Shown: piece after piece, positions 23,066-33,638 of the stretch | Numbering within the stretch: position 1 is the stretch's first letter | Layout of the letters: the number at the start of each line of letters is the position of its first letter | NCBI GenBank assembly: GCA_022579005.1 | Contig: MU401528.1 | Location: 100,097-164,096, forward strand | Direction: 5' to 3' | Source of the DNA: Poronia punctata | Taxonomy: Eukaryota > Ascomycota > Sordariomycetes > Xylariales > Xylariaceae | Length of the DNA: 64,000 nucleotides | Made by a program: the position numbers and the translations under genes | The notes under the pieces: model-generated | Database searches by the model: none | Told to the model about the DNA's origin: nothing | Seen by the model: only the letters and a program-made list of their open reading frames with translations

Positions 23066-23748
23066 ATGGCGCCCAGACGGCCAACCCAGGACAATGACAC
23101 GTCCCTCAAAGCCGAGGCGACCACGACAGAAGCACCCGTCAAGCGTGGACGTGGCAGACCCCCCAAGAATGGCATTGCGGCGCAACCTAAGCAGCCGTCC
23201 TCTGGCCGCCCCCGCGGTCGTCCTCCGGGAAAGGGTGGCGTGAAGAAGGCAGTCGCGAAGAAGCCAGCACCCGCCGCTGTTGCCGCCGCTACCACGACCA
23301 CCACCGGCAGACGTGGCCGTCCTGCAAGGAACGCGAGCGCCGCAAGCGCGACCACTACTCCCAAGAAGGAAGCAGCCACCCCCAAGACCACATCCGCTCA
23401 GTCGAAGGGCAAACGGGGCCGCCCGAGAAAGAGCGACGTCGCAAAGGAGCCTGAGAAGGAGGAGGAGGAGGATGATGCGGAGAACGAAAGTAGGTTAAAG
23501 CATAACTCTGGAAATACATTTGACATATGAACACGGCTAACGAGCGACTATCTGGCGCAACTGCAGACGCTAATTCTGATGCCGACGACGCAATGAAGGA
23601 CAGTGAGAGCGACAACTCTGGCAATGAGGATTTGGTTGTTGATCCCGAGGTAAGCTTCCCCTCCAACGTGCTGAAATGGAGAAGACTCTGTCTACGAATA
23701 GAAACGAAAGTGCCTTTACTGACCGAGGCGTCCTCGTAGGACGATTAG
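23066..23748 (+). CDS. AT-hook (HMGA-like) nuclear protein
   Basis: Three exons: 23066-23489, 23567-23649 and 23740-23748; 171 residues. Four AT-hook cores bind AT-rich minor groove: KRGRGRPP around 27-34, GRPRGRPPG around 47-55, GRRGRPAR around 81-88 and KRGRPRK around 116-122. They are spaced by Ala/Lys/Thr-rich linkers, and the C-terminal third is a Glu/Asp tail (EKEEEEDDAENE, then an Asp/Ser-rich exon 2). This layout is that of HMGA-type chromatin proteins. The last exon contributes only Asp-Asp-stop, and its splice sites (GTAAGC/CGTAG) are good. The ATG at 23066 is the first in frame, after a CT-rich leader. Confidence 0.8.
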
Positions 23749-24301
23749 CATGGCAATACCACGAGCAGAATGCTCGACTTCTCAGGTCTAGCTACTGCCT
23801 TCCGTCAAAGGTTTAGTGGTATCTAGGGGTTACTACTTACTCGGACACTGGGGCAAAGTGGGCAGAAACCGGCTTATCTTTTCTGTGACTGCTATTCATC
23901 AGGCGCGCTACTATGCGCTGGTTATGAAAAAAAAACAATTGGACTTTGTAAAAACACATAGTAATTCTATCAGGCCTTGATAACGAGAGAAATAGTCAGG
24001 GTCGGTCACGTTGAGGCGTTGCCTATACACTTTGATGGTCATTCATAGTCTGTTGTTTCTCTAAATGCTAGGAGTTTCGGAGGGATTTCCATCTACTGCC
24101 GGTCGACGTATGTCGTCGGGCTTGTATTAATTATCGAGTTCCCGCAAACAAGTACGTGCCTTGACAAACCCTTCGCGCCCACCCGCTGTTTACACCTCCA
24201 CATATTACTAGGTAGGTTGCACACGTCGGGGCGCGTTCAATTCTGTTCACATCAACCATTCAACGTCTCTATGGTGCCAAGGTTGTGATCTGGACTTGAC
24301 A
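23749..24301. other. Convergent intergenic spacer
   Basis: 3' ends of the AT-hook gene and the minus-strand Hnt3 gene. Nothing recognised. Confidence 0.5.
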
Positions 24302-25265
24302 TCATTCCTTCTTCCATTCCTCAAACTCAACCTCCAAATGCGCCTTGAGTGCCGATAGTTTATTCGCGAAATTCTTCCCACAACGCCAGCACCGCAAGTC
24401 TCCGTGTAACCAGGCACGGCGATGCGCGCTATCCCGTCTCGGATCATCCTTTGCCAACGGGAAATCGGCAATGTCCACCAAGAACGGTGTATTGAAGGAA
24501 AGGTAATGCTTATTCTTAAGCATGCGCTTCCCTACCATGTCGCGCGACAACACATGTACATGTAAGTCATTCATGGAAGGTTTCGCGTGGACGCCCACCA
24601 GCACCTCCTTTTCCCAATCGCGGCCCTCGGGTAGTGGTTTGTCGGGATCCCAGTCGACTTCGCCGTTTAGTACCGACTCGCGTAGCTTCTCCTGCGCACT
24701 GTTGCTTCCGTAGAGCCGGCGCAACTCTGCCGCCACGCGACGTTTTAGTTCCGCGGTTGCCGTCTTGACTGCGGCGAGGAAGTCGGCGTCTTCGAACGCG
24801 TCGAAGGGGTGTTTGCGGCTGAGGGGTGAACGCGGTAATAGGAGTGTGTGGACTGTTGATTTGGGATATTTGTCGTGGATGGCGACGAAGTCCTGGTTGG
24901 CATATAGGACTACGTCGGGCCAGAAAGATGCGGGGTCTTGGTGGGATGTGTATGCGCCGAGTCCGTCTTTCCACAGAAATGCACCGCGTGCACCGCCTTT
25001 GGACACTGTTTTAATGGGCTTGTCGGGCGTTGCGCCCATTAACATGTCAACTTGATAGAAGCCCCGCGTGTCAGCTGGCACCAAGTCGGTAGCATTTTTC
25101 GAGGAGATCTGTATTTTGGGTACTGGGGGTTTAACTTAGGTAGGTATGTGACTCACATGCGTTACGCTTCACCCCTGAACTTCTTCCGGCTGAGCTTGTT
25201 CCGGGCGCCGGAGCTGTTCCGGTCATCTCCTCGGTCGTAATAGCATCTTCTGGATCTGAATCCAT
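24302..25265 (-). CDS. hnt3: Aprataxin-like DNA 5'-adenylate hydrolase (Hnt3)
   Basis: Removes AMP from abortive DNA-ligation intermediates in the nucleus. Two exons on the minus strand, 25157-25265 and 24302-25122; about 309 residues. The HIT domain includes the block PSMNDLHVHVLSRDM, which matches the aprataxin histidine-triad strand except that an Asp stands where the first His of H-x-H-x-H is found in the animal protein; whether this is normal in fungi should be checked. The C-terminus CWRCGKNF..ALKAHLEVEFEEW is the C2HE zinc finger of fungal aprataxins. The N-terminus contains KRNA, which resembles the conserved fungal start of the domain. The intron in this model is only 34 nt; an alternative uses GTGAAG further upstream as donor and the AG just before 25108 as acceptor (about 68 nt, also in frame) but drops KRNA. 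Confidence 0.85.
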
Positions 25266-26380
25266 TGTTCGAGAAACTACTCGAATTTTTGGGGGATATA
25301 TATATGACTGATAGGTCGTGCGTTCCCCTTCACCTGTACGTGTAGACTAGATGCTGATAGCCTATGTAGGTATTCACGGATGCTTCCTTGCCACCGCATC
25401 ACACCGCCCCGTTACTTCCGCCCGCGATGTACCTACTGTGAAGAAAAGGAAGCAAGCACGGTCCGGACTAGTAGCCGATGCTTTTTACTGGCCCGTAAGG
25501 CACATCCGAACGGCAAGCGGTGCCCTCTATCTAGCACTTGTTGCACTGGATGCGATTAGGCACCGAAGGTTAAGGTGTTATTGGTTGTTGTGTTATGCCT
25601 ATGCTGGATAGAGCCCGTGAGGACATGTGTATCATTGAGATATCTAACTTTAGGCACGTATACACGTAAGGTACATGTAGGTATATTGGTGTTGAGTCAA
25701 GTCCGTGACGTACGGTAGGCTTGGTGGCTCATAATACAAAAAAAGACGTAGGTAGCTAAGATGAAACGGCGAGCCCTGATTGGTCGCGGAGCATAGCAAC
25801 TGTCAGATGTCAACGGTGAAATACCTATGTACATGTAGACACATGCTAGTCTAGGTTAGATGTATACAGATAGGTACGTGACTTGCAGGTTAAGGTACCT
25901 ACTTTTCAAACATAAAGAGACCAAATACTGTGATATCAGATTGATCCCATCCAAAAAAGCGTTGCTCACTTATTATGTCCAAGCAATCTACGAGTATGGT
26001 GGTAGGTAACTCTATAAAGACTCCAATTTGTAACTTGACAGTACTGTTGAGGCTGAGAAGTCCCACTTCTTGGTACCCCAGAAAGCATGCCTGGCCGAGA
26101 ATAGATGCTCCCCGCTAAACAGTGTAGCGGACTAGGTAATAGTAGGTTACCTACGGGGGGCCTGACGTGCCTGGGAATGGCTGGCCAAGCGCCTCTCTAT
26201 CTTCGTGTGTCTACGGACTCGTAGGACTACTTCGCAATCAGCCTCACCTCCGAGCTCCCGCTTAATGCTCCACCAACTACCTACTTGTAGATACAACAAG
26301 GGTACAAAGTAAACCACTGATTGTATTGCACGTCGACATTATGACAAAAGTCGAGGGTTTATGATGCTCCCGCCCCAGCT
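25266..26380. other. Divergent intergenic region, no gene recognised
   Basis: Promoters for Hnt3 (minus) and the Vps3-like gene (plus). A TACGAGTA octamer lies at 25989 and many TAGGTA/TACCTA words are scattered through it. No coding sequence or extended repeat seen. Confidence 0.5.
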
Positions 26381-29300
26381 ATGGCTTCAGACGCTCATAG
26401 TAATATAAGCACTCCGAGTGTTGCCGGGGCTGGTCCATACGTTCTGCGCACCCTCTTCTCAGATGTGCCACTGTCTGAAGATGGTTCTAGAGATGATATC
26501 AAGATCAACTGCGTAGAATACTTTGGTAAGGTGTCCCGGCATCTTTTACTTATCTTAGCCCTGCTACGATCGATACACTTCAGCTAACATTCGCGCAACA
26601 GACAGTAACCTCTACGTGGGAACCTCAGACTCGGAATTACTTCACTTCGTTCAGATACCCCCCGAACCAACCGACGACTCCGGAATCCCGATCTTCATTC
26701 TAGCCTCTCGACTACGTCCTGCCTTCCCCGACCCTCCCGGCGCCTCCAATGCCTCGAAACCGGGCGTTCAAGAGATATTGCTGCTACCCGGAATCGGAAA
26801 GGCGTGCGTGTTATGCAATTCCACCGTCACATTCTATTCGCTCCCAGAATTGAGTCCCGTGTTCGGATCGCTTCAGGTGAAAAATTGCGGTTGGATTGGT
26901 GGGGTGGACCTCAACCGCGACATCAGAGACCCGGATGGCGCTACGATATTATTGTCCCTGAGCAAGAAAATACAAGTTGTCAGGATCAATGAAAATGCCC
27001 GTGTGGAAAGAAAGATTGACTTCGCGGGAAGCAGGCTGACGGTCAGGCGAGACTCTATTGTATGCGTAGCCGACTCGCGAAGTTATGCGCTGTTGGAAAT
27101 CGACCACCAACTCAAGATCCCTTTGATGTCGATTTCATCGTTGGATGAGGCACAGCCCGGCACAGTTGTGGGCCAGGCACAGGACATATCCGGTAGTACT
27201 GGAGGTGGTTTGCTGCGGAGTAATTCTTCGGCCCAGGCGCGAGGCCAGACAGAAAGCCCGGAGCCACAGACACATCGGAGGGGCACCAGCTTAGGTAACT
27301 TGATCGCCAGCGTAAACAGGAGGCCGGGCCAGCAAACGGCCGATACCAACGAGCCTGGCAGTCGCACTGCAAGCCCACCGGATCTTGTAGCTGGTCAGAC
27401 TTCGCCGGAGACGACGGATATTGCTCGACCAGGTACTGCTTCCGATGCAGCACATGAAAACAGGGCAGCCAGAGTGGCCGTACCCGGCCCTTCTTTTCTC
27501 AAACCACACATCGTCTCCCCGACGTCGGAAGAGTTCCTTCTGGTGACAGGCACTAGCCCCATGGAACCTGGCATAGGCATGTTTGTGAACATGGAGGGGG
27601 AACCGACTCGGCCTACCGTCGAATTTACGCGCTATCCTAGGCAGATAGTAGTCGACGGCGGATCGGCAGACTTGTCTTCCTCTTCCCAAGCTTCCTCAGG
27701 TCTGGTGGAAGAGGGGTTCGTCCTCGCGTCGATGGGCAAGGAGTTAGCAGATGGAATACACTACGGCTTGGAGATCCAACGTTGGGATGCCGACGCTGCC
27801 GATCATGAACCGATAAGACATTGGCTAGAGCCTGACTATAATACGGCCAAAGTTAAGGTCCCACAACCGCTGGGAATCCGCTCAGTCTTGGACTTCAATG
27901 ATGTACATTTCCAGGAAATTGTTGACAGACTCTGCCGTCGTAGATTTGCACCCTTTTCTTCGGGCGATACCGACGTATCCTCGGTGTCACTAAAAAGTGT
28001 CGATTCACCGACGGCGTTATCAATGGAGAGGATGACGCAAGAAAAGGAACTGTTCGAAAGAGACAACGACTCACAAGATGACGAACCACTACCCAAAGAC
28101 TGGCAGACGACACGTAATATGGAAGAGGAACAATATGCTCGCCACTTGGCTGGGGGCGTAGCTCGGTTAGCTGTGTGGTCGGGTTCAAATATTTGGTGGG
28201 CTATCCGCAGTCCTATAATACTGGAGCTAGACTCTCGACTCGCAGCTGTCAGTGCTGTGTCCAATGAGACACCGCTTAAGCGACGGGAGTTGCTCAAGAT
28301 TGCTAACTCGATACGGGGGCGTGATCCCAAATCCGAGCTGGAATTTCTGACTTTCTCCTACATAAGACAGCAAATTGGGGTCTTGCTTCTAATAAGTTTC
28401 TTGAAGTCTGCGGAGAATTCCTTCGCCGACGCCGACCTGAGGGCCATGGAGGAGATTCTAGTCGACGGTCAAATCGACCCTCGCGTCGTGCTGTCCATAA
28501 TGCCTGGCGTCCGGAACGAAGTGATCGAACCTCGACGGGGCATATGGATCTTTGGCGGCGTCAAGAGAACTGCTGAAGAGTTCATTTCTAGCCCGGGCTT
28601 TGAGGGGAAAACTAATACTACACTGAGTGCATTAAACCGGCCACTACTACAATTTCTGAAACGATTCCTCAGCGAATGGCGGCAGAAGAAGGGGCTCGGT
28701 AGTGTGCCTGACGGAAACGAGATCTTTCGAACTGTAGATGCCGCCTTGCTAGCGGCAATGCTCGAGTTGGATCGTCATTCGCCGCCTGGACGAGCCAAGG
28801 CTCCTTCGATCCGGGCCGAACTGTACAATCTTGTCGACAAAGGCGTAGACTGTTTTGGTAGAGCAGAGACGCTGATTGCGTCGTACCATCGACCGTATGT
28901 TCTCAGCAGGCTTTATAAGAGCAAAAAGATGGCGCAAGAGGTGCTCGAAACGTGGAGAGCCATCGTGGAGGGAGAAAGGGATGAGGGGGGCGAGTTCACG
29001 GACGGGGAAATTTGCATACGCGAATATCTTTCTGAGATCAGCAATCAAGCGCTTGTGCAGGAGTACGGTGTTTGGCTAGCAAACCGTAACCCGAAGCTTG
29101 GCGTGCAAGTCTTCGCCGACGACAAGGGCCGGGCGCCGAAATTCGAGCCGGCTTCTGTTGTTGAACTCTTGAGGAGCGATGCGCCCGGCGCAGTTAAATA
29201 CTACCTCGAATTTTTGGTTTTTGGAAAAGGACACACGATCTACGTCAACGAACTTATCACATACTACCTCGACATTGTAATCACTCGTCTACAGACATCT

Positions 29301-30068
29301 TCCGAAGCCAGGGATGTCGTATCTTCGACGTACGAGACATACCGGGCCCTTCAACCCCCCAAGCCGACATACCGCCAGTTCCTCACAGACAACGCTCCAG
29401 CCGACGACGAGGCATGGCATAGTCGATTACGTCTCCTCCAACTTCTAGGTGGCAATTATGACTACGACTTGCCACTAATCAGGAACCGGATTGCAAGCCT
29501 TAGCAGTACCGCCGAGGATTTGTTGGTTCCCGAGACTATCATTCTCGACGGTCGAGCCCGAGACCACGAGAACGCATTGCGTCTTCTAGTGCACCGCCTC
29601 GGCGATTACGACACCGCCGTCGCCTATTGTTTCCGCGGAGGTGCAAGTGTATATAGTATCTACCAAGCACAAGTCCCTGTCCCGCCTACTTCTGAGGGAG
29701 CCGCCGATCCCAAAGGCCTAAGACGTCGGGATAGTGCGCCGCCGACTCAGAACGAGCAGGCACGGTTATTTCGTGCCCTTCTTGGCGAGTTCCTCAAGCT
29801 CGAAGATGTCAGTGACAGGGTAGAGCAGACCGGTCTTCTCCTCGAGAAATTCGGCAGCTGGTTTGATGTGAGCGACATCTTGTCGGTCATACCAGATACC
29901 TGGAGCGTGGATCTAGTCGCTGGCTTCTTGGCAAAGGCACTCCGACAAATCATGGTCGAAAAGAATGAGACCATGGTGGCGAGGGCTTTGAGCTCTGCTC
30001 AGAATCTGAAGACGCAGTATGAGCTTATTGTAAATATTGAAGAGAAAGGTCCTAGTGTAGAGACTTGA
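26381..30068 (+). CDS. vps3: Vps3/Vps39-like (TGFBRAP1-type) endolysosomal tethering subunit
   Basis: Two exons, 26381-26525 and 26602-30068 (phase 1; GTAAGG/ACAG); 1203 residues. The N-terminus carries a CNH (citron homology) beta-propeller-like region: YVGTSDSELLHFVQ, then FILASRLRPAFP, LLLPGIGKACVL and SLQVKNCGWIGGVDLN. A Ser/Thr-rich insertion follows (about 190-290). The C-terminal half is helical and resembles the Vps39 domain 1 and 2 regions (DAPGAVKYYLEFLVFGKGH and ALRLLVHRLGDYDTAVAYC). Proteins of this kind are subunits of CORVET (Vps3) or HOPS (Vps39/Vam6), which tether endosomes or vacuoles through Rab5 or Rab7. The start resembles fungal Vps3 proteins as I recall them; Vps39/Vam6 is the alternative. 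Confidence 0.8.
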
Positions 30069-30086
30069 CTTGACTTGACTTGACTG
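30062..30086 (+). repeat. ACTTG pentamer microsatellite over the vps3-like stop codon
   Basis: Five consecutive ACTTG copies begin inside the last codon. Since the first copy supplies TGA, changes in copy number affect only the 3' UTR. Confidence 0.8.
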
Positions 30087-30741
30087 GGAGCTATGTAACG
30101 AATATTTGCGTCGATAATAAAATGTTTTAATTCGTAATCTTACAGCCATAATGCATGCATGTATCTACTTGATTGATTATCTTCCGGCCGAAAATACCTA
30201 AGGTAGGTTTATACACCGATAGATTGACAGTTGGACGAGAAATATCCAGTGACTGTGATAGCATTTACTATGACTCTATATTCTCATCCGGTTCACCTTT
30301 CATAATCTGTAAGCACAATGTTGCAGATATAAATAACAAGACACATAAACATAACAGAACACCCCAGTCATGAAATTTTGGTGTCTCTCAATACTCATTC
30401 TGGACATACACAGAGACACACGTAATAAATAACTGACTGATTTATTCAACTCATAAGCCCCCTTTCTTTCTTTCTTTCTTTCTTTTTTTCTACCTACGTT
30501 CCTCTCTCCCAAGAAAACAAGACGATGACGAATCATATATACATATATATATATATTAGTTTATACAACCATGCAAATATAATACATCACCCTCGCTTTC
30601 TTTATAATCTTTACCGGTACTCTCTTATCCTCAAAGGTATCCTTTTCAAGATTTATACTAAGCCTACCTATGTACCTACTTTCCCCCCTAGGTACCTAGA
30701 CTAGTCTCAACGATTTAGAAAAACAAAAACACAATACAGGT
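30069..30741. other. Intergenic with TTTC microsatellite
   Basis: A TTTC repeat at about 30462-30490 and an AT alternation at about 30537-30557. No gene recognised apart from the leader of the small gene starting at 30742. Confidence 0.5.
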
Positions 30742-31131
30742 ATGAGAGGTAGTAATTCCCCCGAAAAATCCTGCGATAATCATGGTTTCTGTACCGGGCC
30801 TTCTTTTGGTCAAGGTTAGTTCTCCCCTTTTCTTTATTTTTTCTTCCCCCTCTTCCTCATCGCTTTCCATATATAACACCCCCGCCCCCCCCCCTGTTTC
30901 TTTCTCCGGTTGTTGATATTGTCTTTAGCTCGCAACATCTCCCATCGAGACACGTATATTATCATTAGTATACTTTGCGGGACGGCATCTATTGTTGCTG
31001 GCGTTTTCTTAGTTTATGTTTTTGTTTATAAGAGGAGGAAGGGGGCGGAGGGGGAGGGGTGGATGGAGGGTGGAAAAAAGAAAGAGGGAGAGGGAGAGGG
31101 AGGGGGGAGAGTGATGAATCTCCAGGGTTAG
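30742..31131 (+). CDS. Small single-pass membrane protein, unknown family
   Basis: Two exons, 30742-30814 and 30929-31131, joined by GTTAGT/TTTAG in phase 1; 91 residues. The 24-residue exon 1 has two cysteines in SCDNHGFC. Exon 2 begins ARNISHRDT, then a strongly hydrophobic span (YIIISILCGTASIVAGVFLV), then YKRRK and a tail of Gly/Glu/Lys encoded by an almost pure purine tract. The layout (short exposed N-terminus with Cys pair, one helix, basic stop-transfer) suggests a type I or III membrane protein. I recognise no family. The hydrophobic helix and frame match across the intron are the main support. Confidence 0.5.
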
Positions 31132-31569
31132 ACGGCTTGGTAAGGAGTTAGTTGAGCGATGATCTAGGTACCCCAAATAATACCACCAGTTAACTATATA
31201 GGTCAAGGCTGATGGTTAAGATGATATGCCTAGTCTAAAACAAAGTGAGCCCGCTGTTTTGTAATGTTAGAAGATGATTTAGTCAACAGACGCAATCTGG
31301 TTTATTGATGATCACGTAAGAGAAAAACAAACTGGGAACCAAAAAGGGGAAGTCCCACCACATTGTATACTTGTCACGTTTAATTGCCGAGCCCCAAGAA
31401 GCTACCCTATCTCGGTCTCGGTAAAGTTCTTGCACTTGTAAGGCAATATATATCATTCCATCATCGTCATCATAGCTCGTGATAAGCCCGGCTCAAGACA
31501 AAAGAAATAAAAGGAGTGTGCGCAGAAGAACAAGTCCCAAAATGAACCTGAAATATAATTGTAACCCGC
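31132..31569. other. Convergent intergenic spacer
   Basis: 3' ends of the small membrane-protein gene and of the Bcs1-like gene. Nothing recognised. Confidence 0.5.
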
Positions 31570-33638
31570 TTACTGCACCTTAATGACCTTGGTCTTATTC
31601 GCCTTCTGTTCAATAACGGCCGCAACCCACTTATCCGCCTCCTCGACGGCCTGGCCTGGCGCCTTCTTCCGCTTTAGTAGGTATCCCTGGATCTCGGCGG
31701 GCGAGAATTGGCCCGCCGGTATCTTCTCGCTGAATTGTCGGGCTAAATGGGGGAGTTGGTCGAGATTGATATCGAGGTCGACGCCTGCTGTGAGCGGGGA
31801 CTTGCCGTTAGGAGAGCCGTTTGTGGTGATGGTCTTTAGGTCTCCTCCTTCTTTTGATGGGCGCATTTCATCGGCTTCGTACATGCGGATGAATACTATA
31901 TACCATGCGATGTTAGTATAAAATATGGCGGGAAGGGGGTGATGAGCCTAGTAAGTTCGACCGGTCTTGGGGCTCCGGAGAAAGATAAAAAGCAAAACCC
32001 ACGCTCTCTAGCTTGCTCTGTAGTGGCATTCGTAAATTGCACCTGCATATCGATACGACCAGGCCGGATCAGAGCATCATCAAGACTCTCGGGTGCATTG
32101 GTCGTCATGATGAGAATGCGGCCCTCATGGCTCGCGACGCCATCAATGGCATTGAGTAGTCCGGAAAGCGATATACCCTCAGTCTGACGCTTATTTTTGT
32201 CCTCCCTTTTCAGGGCCTTGGCTAACTCCTTGACGCTTAGTGTCGCTGTTCCCTTCTTATCCTCGTCGTCTTCTTCACTCGAGCTACTTTTCTTCTTTGT
32301 CTTCTCGTCCGCATCCTCCGAGGGGCGTCTGAGCCCGGCCGTGTCGATGTCCTCGAGAAGAACTATGCAGCGGCGAGGTAGCGAGCTGAATAGACCTCCT
32401 AAATCCTCTTCCGTCAGGGTTGGCTCGAGTAGCGAGATGACAAAGATGTCGAGGCCGAATACGCCTGCTAACGCGAAGGATAGCGACGTCTTCCCCGTGC
32501 CTGGAGGGCCGTGAAAGAGGTACCCTCGGCGGAGCGGGATGCCACGGTTCGAATACCAGCGTGGTGTTGCTGGGTGGAGATATTCGTTGATGTCTGCGAG
32601 GACCTGGCGCTTCTGGACTTGGTCAAGGACGACCGTCTTCATATCTCGCACAGGTCGGCTGGCCACTGTTTGCCAGTTGTGGCGGCCTTGTCGCATTTTG
32701 GCTGGATATGGTCTCTTGACTGTGGTTCGAGACTGATGCTCGCTGTAATATTGCTGTTTGGCATGAGCTAGAAGTCTCTTTATCGGCTCTGAAGACAAAA
32801 GGTTAGGATATATGGATGCGATACTTGATTGGATCTAGGTAAAAGGGGGTTGAATGAATAATACCGGGGCTTCTCCATAAACAAGATATGGTAAGGTCTT
32901 CCTTATCTTTGAAAGTGGCAAAGCCGTACGCTTCGTCAAATAAAGATTCCTTTTTGCGCTGTAGCCAAAAGTATTGTCCTTTCCACCAGAAATTGTGAAG
33001 TCCCACGGCAGGGATATACTTTGGCCTCTTGGGTGAGGAAAGTACGGTTATTATCCTGTATATAGGCACATAATACACATAGAGGACGGAAAGGGGCCCC
33101 AGTCTTGTTGGGTGTGACCAAAACTTACCGTCCTGGCCTCTTGGTTAGAGAAGTTGAGATACAAACCTGAAGGATCGTGTCCCATGGTTGATTCGTCCTC
33201 GCCTTCTTCCCACATGGAATTCCAGATCGTCTCGGCCATTATCGAGCGCGAGTTGACCATCTCGGGCTTTTTCGAAAGCCAAGCCATCATGTGATCATAA
33301 ATGTCGTCGGTGCTGCTGACGTGGATAGTGCTGGTTAGGTAGTCCAGGACGAGGCTGTACAGAAAATTATAGATCCGCCAATAGAGCTTGTTCAGGGCCC
33401 AGAAAACCCCCACGGTTGCCAGAAGGTAAGAAGGGTCCCAACCGAGCCACCCGCCGACAAACTGATACATGGGGGCAAATCCCCCTAGACCGACGAGCGG
33501 CAGCACCGTTTCCATAATCGACGTCCTAGAATAAGAATGAGAATGGGAATGGGAATGATCCGAAGAGTTATCCGCCGCGACTGTCTGGTTTGAAGCCACT
33601 GCAGGGAACATGCCGCCCAGAAGGGCCTGGTATTCCAT
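31570..33638 (-). CDS. Bcs1-like mitochondrial AAA ATPase
   Basis: Four exons on the minus strand: 33129-33638, 32865-33027, 32003-32788 and 31570-31895; 594 residues. A hydrophobic segment (about 48-80) precedes a BCS1_N-like domain, which contains WWKGQYFW and RKKESLFDEAYGFATF-type motifs. The AAA module follows: Walker A GPPGTGKTSLSF near residue 317, Walker B CIVLLEDID near 363, an acidic/Lys-Ser-rich insertion (about 370-400), then GLLNAIDGVASHEGRILIMTTN and RPGRIDMQV with the arginine finger. Yeast Bcs1 (456 residues) moves the Rieske protein across the inner membrane; filamentous fungi carry several longer paralogues. This one, with its insertion and long C-terminal tail, may be a paralogue rather than the true Bcs1. 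The ATG at 33638 starts MEYQALLGG; upstream in-frame sequence has no ATG. Confidence 0.85.
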
